Source: Arcicella aurantiaca
Lineage (GTDB): Bacteria; Bacteroidota; Bacteroidia; Cytophagales; Spirosomataceae
NCBI RefSeq assembly: GCF_003148625.1
Contig: NZ_QGGO01000001.1
Location: 186,001-250,000 of the forward strand
Reading direction: 5' to 3'
Length of the DNA: 64,000 bases
Translations under genes and position numbers: made by a program
Shown: in pieces, positions 63,047 to 64,000 of the stretch
Position numbering within the stretch: position 1 is the first letter of the stretch
Layout: every line of letters starts with the position of its first letter
Notes under the pieces: model-generated
Told to the model about the DNA's origin: nothing
What the model saw: only the letters and a program-made list of their open reading frames with translations
The model's database searches: none

Positions 63047-63220
63047 GTTTAAGAGTTCATGAGTCTATGAGTCTATGAGTTAAGGGTTTATGAGATTATG
63101 AGTTAAATGTCTATTAGCAAATGGTCTATGGAATTATGAATGAAAAGGCTGAGAATTGGAGGTTAATTTGTTTTATTTTACTCATAAACTCTTAACTCAT
63201 GGACTCATAAACTCTTAAAC
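63047..63220. repeat. Opposed GAGTTTATGAG / CTCATAAACTC word arrays
   Basis: The gap between the convergent YciH and LysE genes starts with GAGTTTAAG, GAGTTCATG, AGTCTATG and GAGTTAAG words (63050-63110) and ends with ACTCATAAACTCTTAACTCA and ACTCATAAACTCTTAAAC (63180-63220). It is a smaller version of the 60.3-60.8 kb arrangement. Confidence 0.85.
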
Positions 63221-63856
63221 TTACTTAGCCTTATCCAAAGCCATTCTTACTGCCAAGCCAGTTAAAACACTTGCCATAAACCATTTTTGAATTTTCACCC
63301 AAAATGGATTTGCACCGAACCAAACGGATATTTTTGCTGCTGAAATCACAATCATAAAATTTACGGTAAAACTTACCATCATTTGCGTAATTCCTAATTG
63401 TAAGCTTTGAATAAAAACCGACCCAAATTCTGGTTTGATAAATTGTGGGAAAAACGAAAGATAGAAAACCGCAATTTTAGGATTTAGAACACTCGTTAGA
63501 AATCCCATACTAAATAGCTTTTTGGGATTATCCTCTTTCAAATCTTTACGTGCTTCAAAAAAACCTTGATTTTTGGGATTCACCGCTTGAAATGCCAAGT
63601 AAAGTAAATAAACCACTCCAAGCATTTTTAGTGTAGTATAAGCAAAAGGAATCGTTAAAAGAACTGCCGTAAGTCCTACTGAAACCATTGTTACGTGGAA
63701 AAGAAATCCTGTAATGATACCTGCCAATGATATTAAACCCGCTTTTCGTCCTTGCGTAATGGAACGTGAAATCAAATAAATCATGTTTGGTCCCGGTGTA
63801 ATGACAAGTATCAAAGCTGCCAAAATGAAGAGGAGGAGTTCTTGAATTGGAATCAT
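63221..63856 (-). CDS. LysE-family amino acid exporter
   Basis: This 211-residue inner-membrane protein has six hydrophobic segments and the LysE/RhtB signature ITPGPNMIYLISRSITQGRKAGL. It probably exports an amino acid such as lysine, threonine or homoserine. It is the last full gene of the window, with an ATG at 63856. No regulator is beside it. Confidence 0.92.
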   Translation of the reverse strand: MIPIQELLLFILAALILVITPGPNMIYLISRSITQGRKAGLISLAGIITGFLFHVTMVSVGLTAVLLTIPFAYTTLKMLGVVYLLYLAFQAVNPKNQGFFEARKDLKEDNPKKLFSMGFLTSVLNPKIAVFYLSFFPQFIKPEFGSVFIQSLQLGITQMMVSFTVNFMIVISAAKISVWFGANPFWVKIQKWFMASVLTGLAVRMALDKAK

Positions 63857-64000
63857 AGCGAAGTTTTTTCAATAAATATAGCAAAAAAGAGAACCACTTG
63901 ATAATGCTAAGCACTACTTTATGGCTCTCTTCTATTAATTTATAGACGAAGTGGAATTCTGTCTTAAATAGGGAACAGGATTTAGGTGTTAGGGTTTATT
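63857..64000. other. Window end, no feature recognised
   Basis: The last 144 bases hold an imperfect hairpin with AAGAGAACC and GGCTCTCTT, possibly a terminator for a gene beyond the window. No ORF is seen. Confidence 0.5.

Overview
This 64 kb window is AT-rich, gene-dense chromosomal DNA from a member of the Bacteroidota, most likely the Cytophagales (a relative of Emticicia, Arcicella or Flectobacillus would fit, but the genus is a guess). The evidence is a type IX secretion translocon gene (sprA) in the ruvA-sprA-gcvH order, a gldF permease, a cargo protein with a type IX C-terminal sorting domain, families typical of the phylum (DUF4199, DUF4286, DUF3667, DUF4260, WG repeats), promoters of the TTTG / TAnnTTTG type, and little sign of Shine-Dalgarno sequences. 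There is no rRNA, tRNA, insertion sequence, prophage or CRISPR array that I can see.

Layout. 1-4.5 kb: 3' end of a secreted endonuclease-like protein, an NTF2-like secreted protein, asnS and a PD-(D/E)XK-like protein. 4.5-14 kb: rpoN (sigma-54), a PAP2-like membrane protein, an enoyl-CoA hydratase, an MFS exporter, a coiled-coil secreted protein, a class A beta-lactamase and a DEAD-box helicase with a long structured leader. 14-25 kb: serine hydrolase, YeiH-type transporter, TAT-exported Gfo/Idh/MocA oxidoreductase, radical SAM/SPASM protein, M23 peptidase, diadenylate cyclase, a RelE-like toxin-antitoxin pair, a GlcD-like oxidase and an acyl-CoA carboxylase beta subunit. 25-39 kb: ruvA, the 2451-codon sprA, gcvH, a dihydroorotase-like pseudo-enzyme, two DUF4199 membrane proteins, gldF without an adjacent gldG, and a WG-repeat protein. 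39-50 kb: DUF4286, a TlpA-like protein, SGNH hydrolase, ung, DUF3667, an epimerase/DUF4260/AraC group, and an overlapping three-gene operon of AAA ATPase, TOPRIM-like DUF3226 protein and M42 peptidase. 50-64 kb: mltD-like transglycosylase, gatA, tatA, DUF1232, mdh, accC, a serine-palmitoyltransferase-like enzyme, a histone-H1-like protein, MaoC, an NTF2-like protein, a 36-codon membrane peptide coupled to a lipid kinase, a SUI1-type factor and a LysE-type exporter.

How genes work together. SprA is the outer-membrane channel through which proteins such as the first one in the window would leave the cell, and GldF belongs to the gliding machinery of the same phylum. The carboxyltransferase (23 kb) and biotin carboxylase (56 kb) could be parts of one acyl-CoA carboxylase although they are not adjacent. 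The best candidate for an unusual system is the ATPase/TOPRIM/M42 operon at 47.3-50.1 kb, whose first two genes resemble a split OLD- or PARIS-like defence module.

The other striking feature is in the gaps. Many intergenic regions hold arrays of short 7- or 8-base words, often present as an array and its inverted copy (2.2, 6.4, 20.0, 24.6, 60.3-60.8 and 63.1 kb), as well as REP-like hairpins preceded by GTAG (19.1 and 39.7 kb) and three copies of a shared terminator-like palindrome. These are described one by one below.
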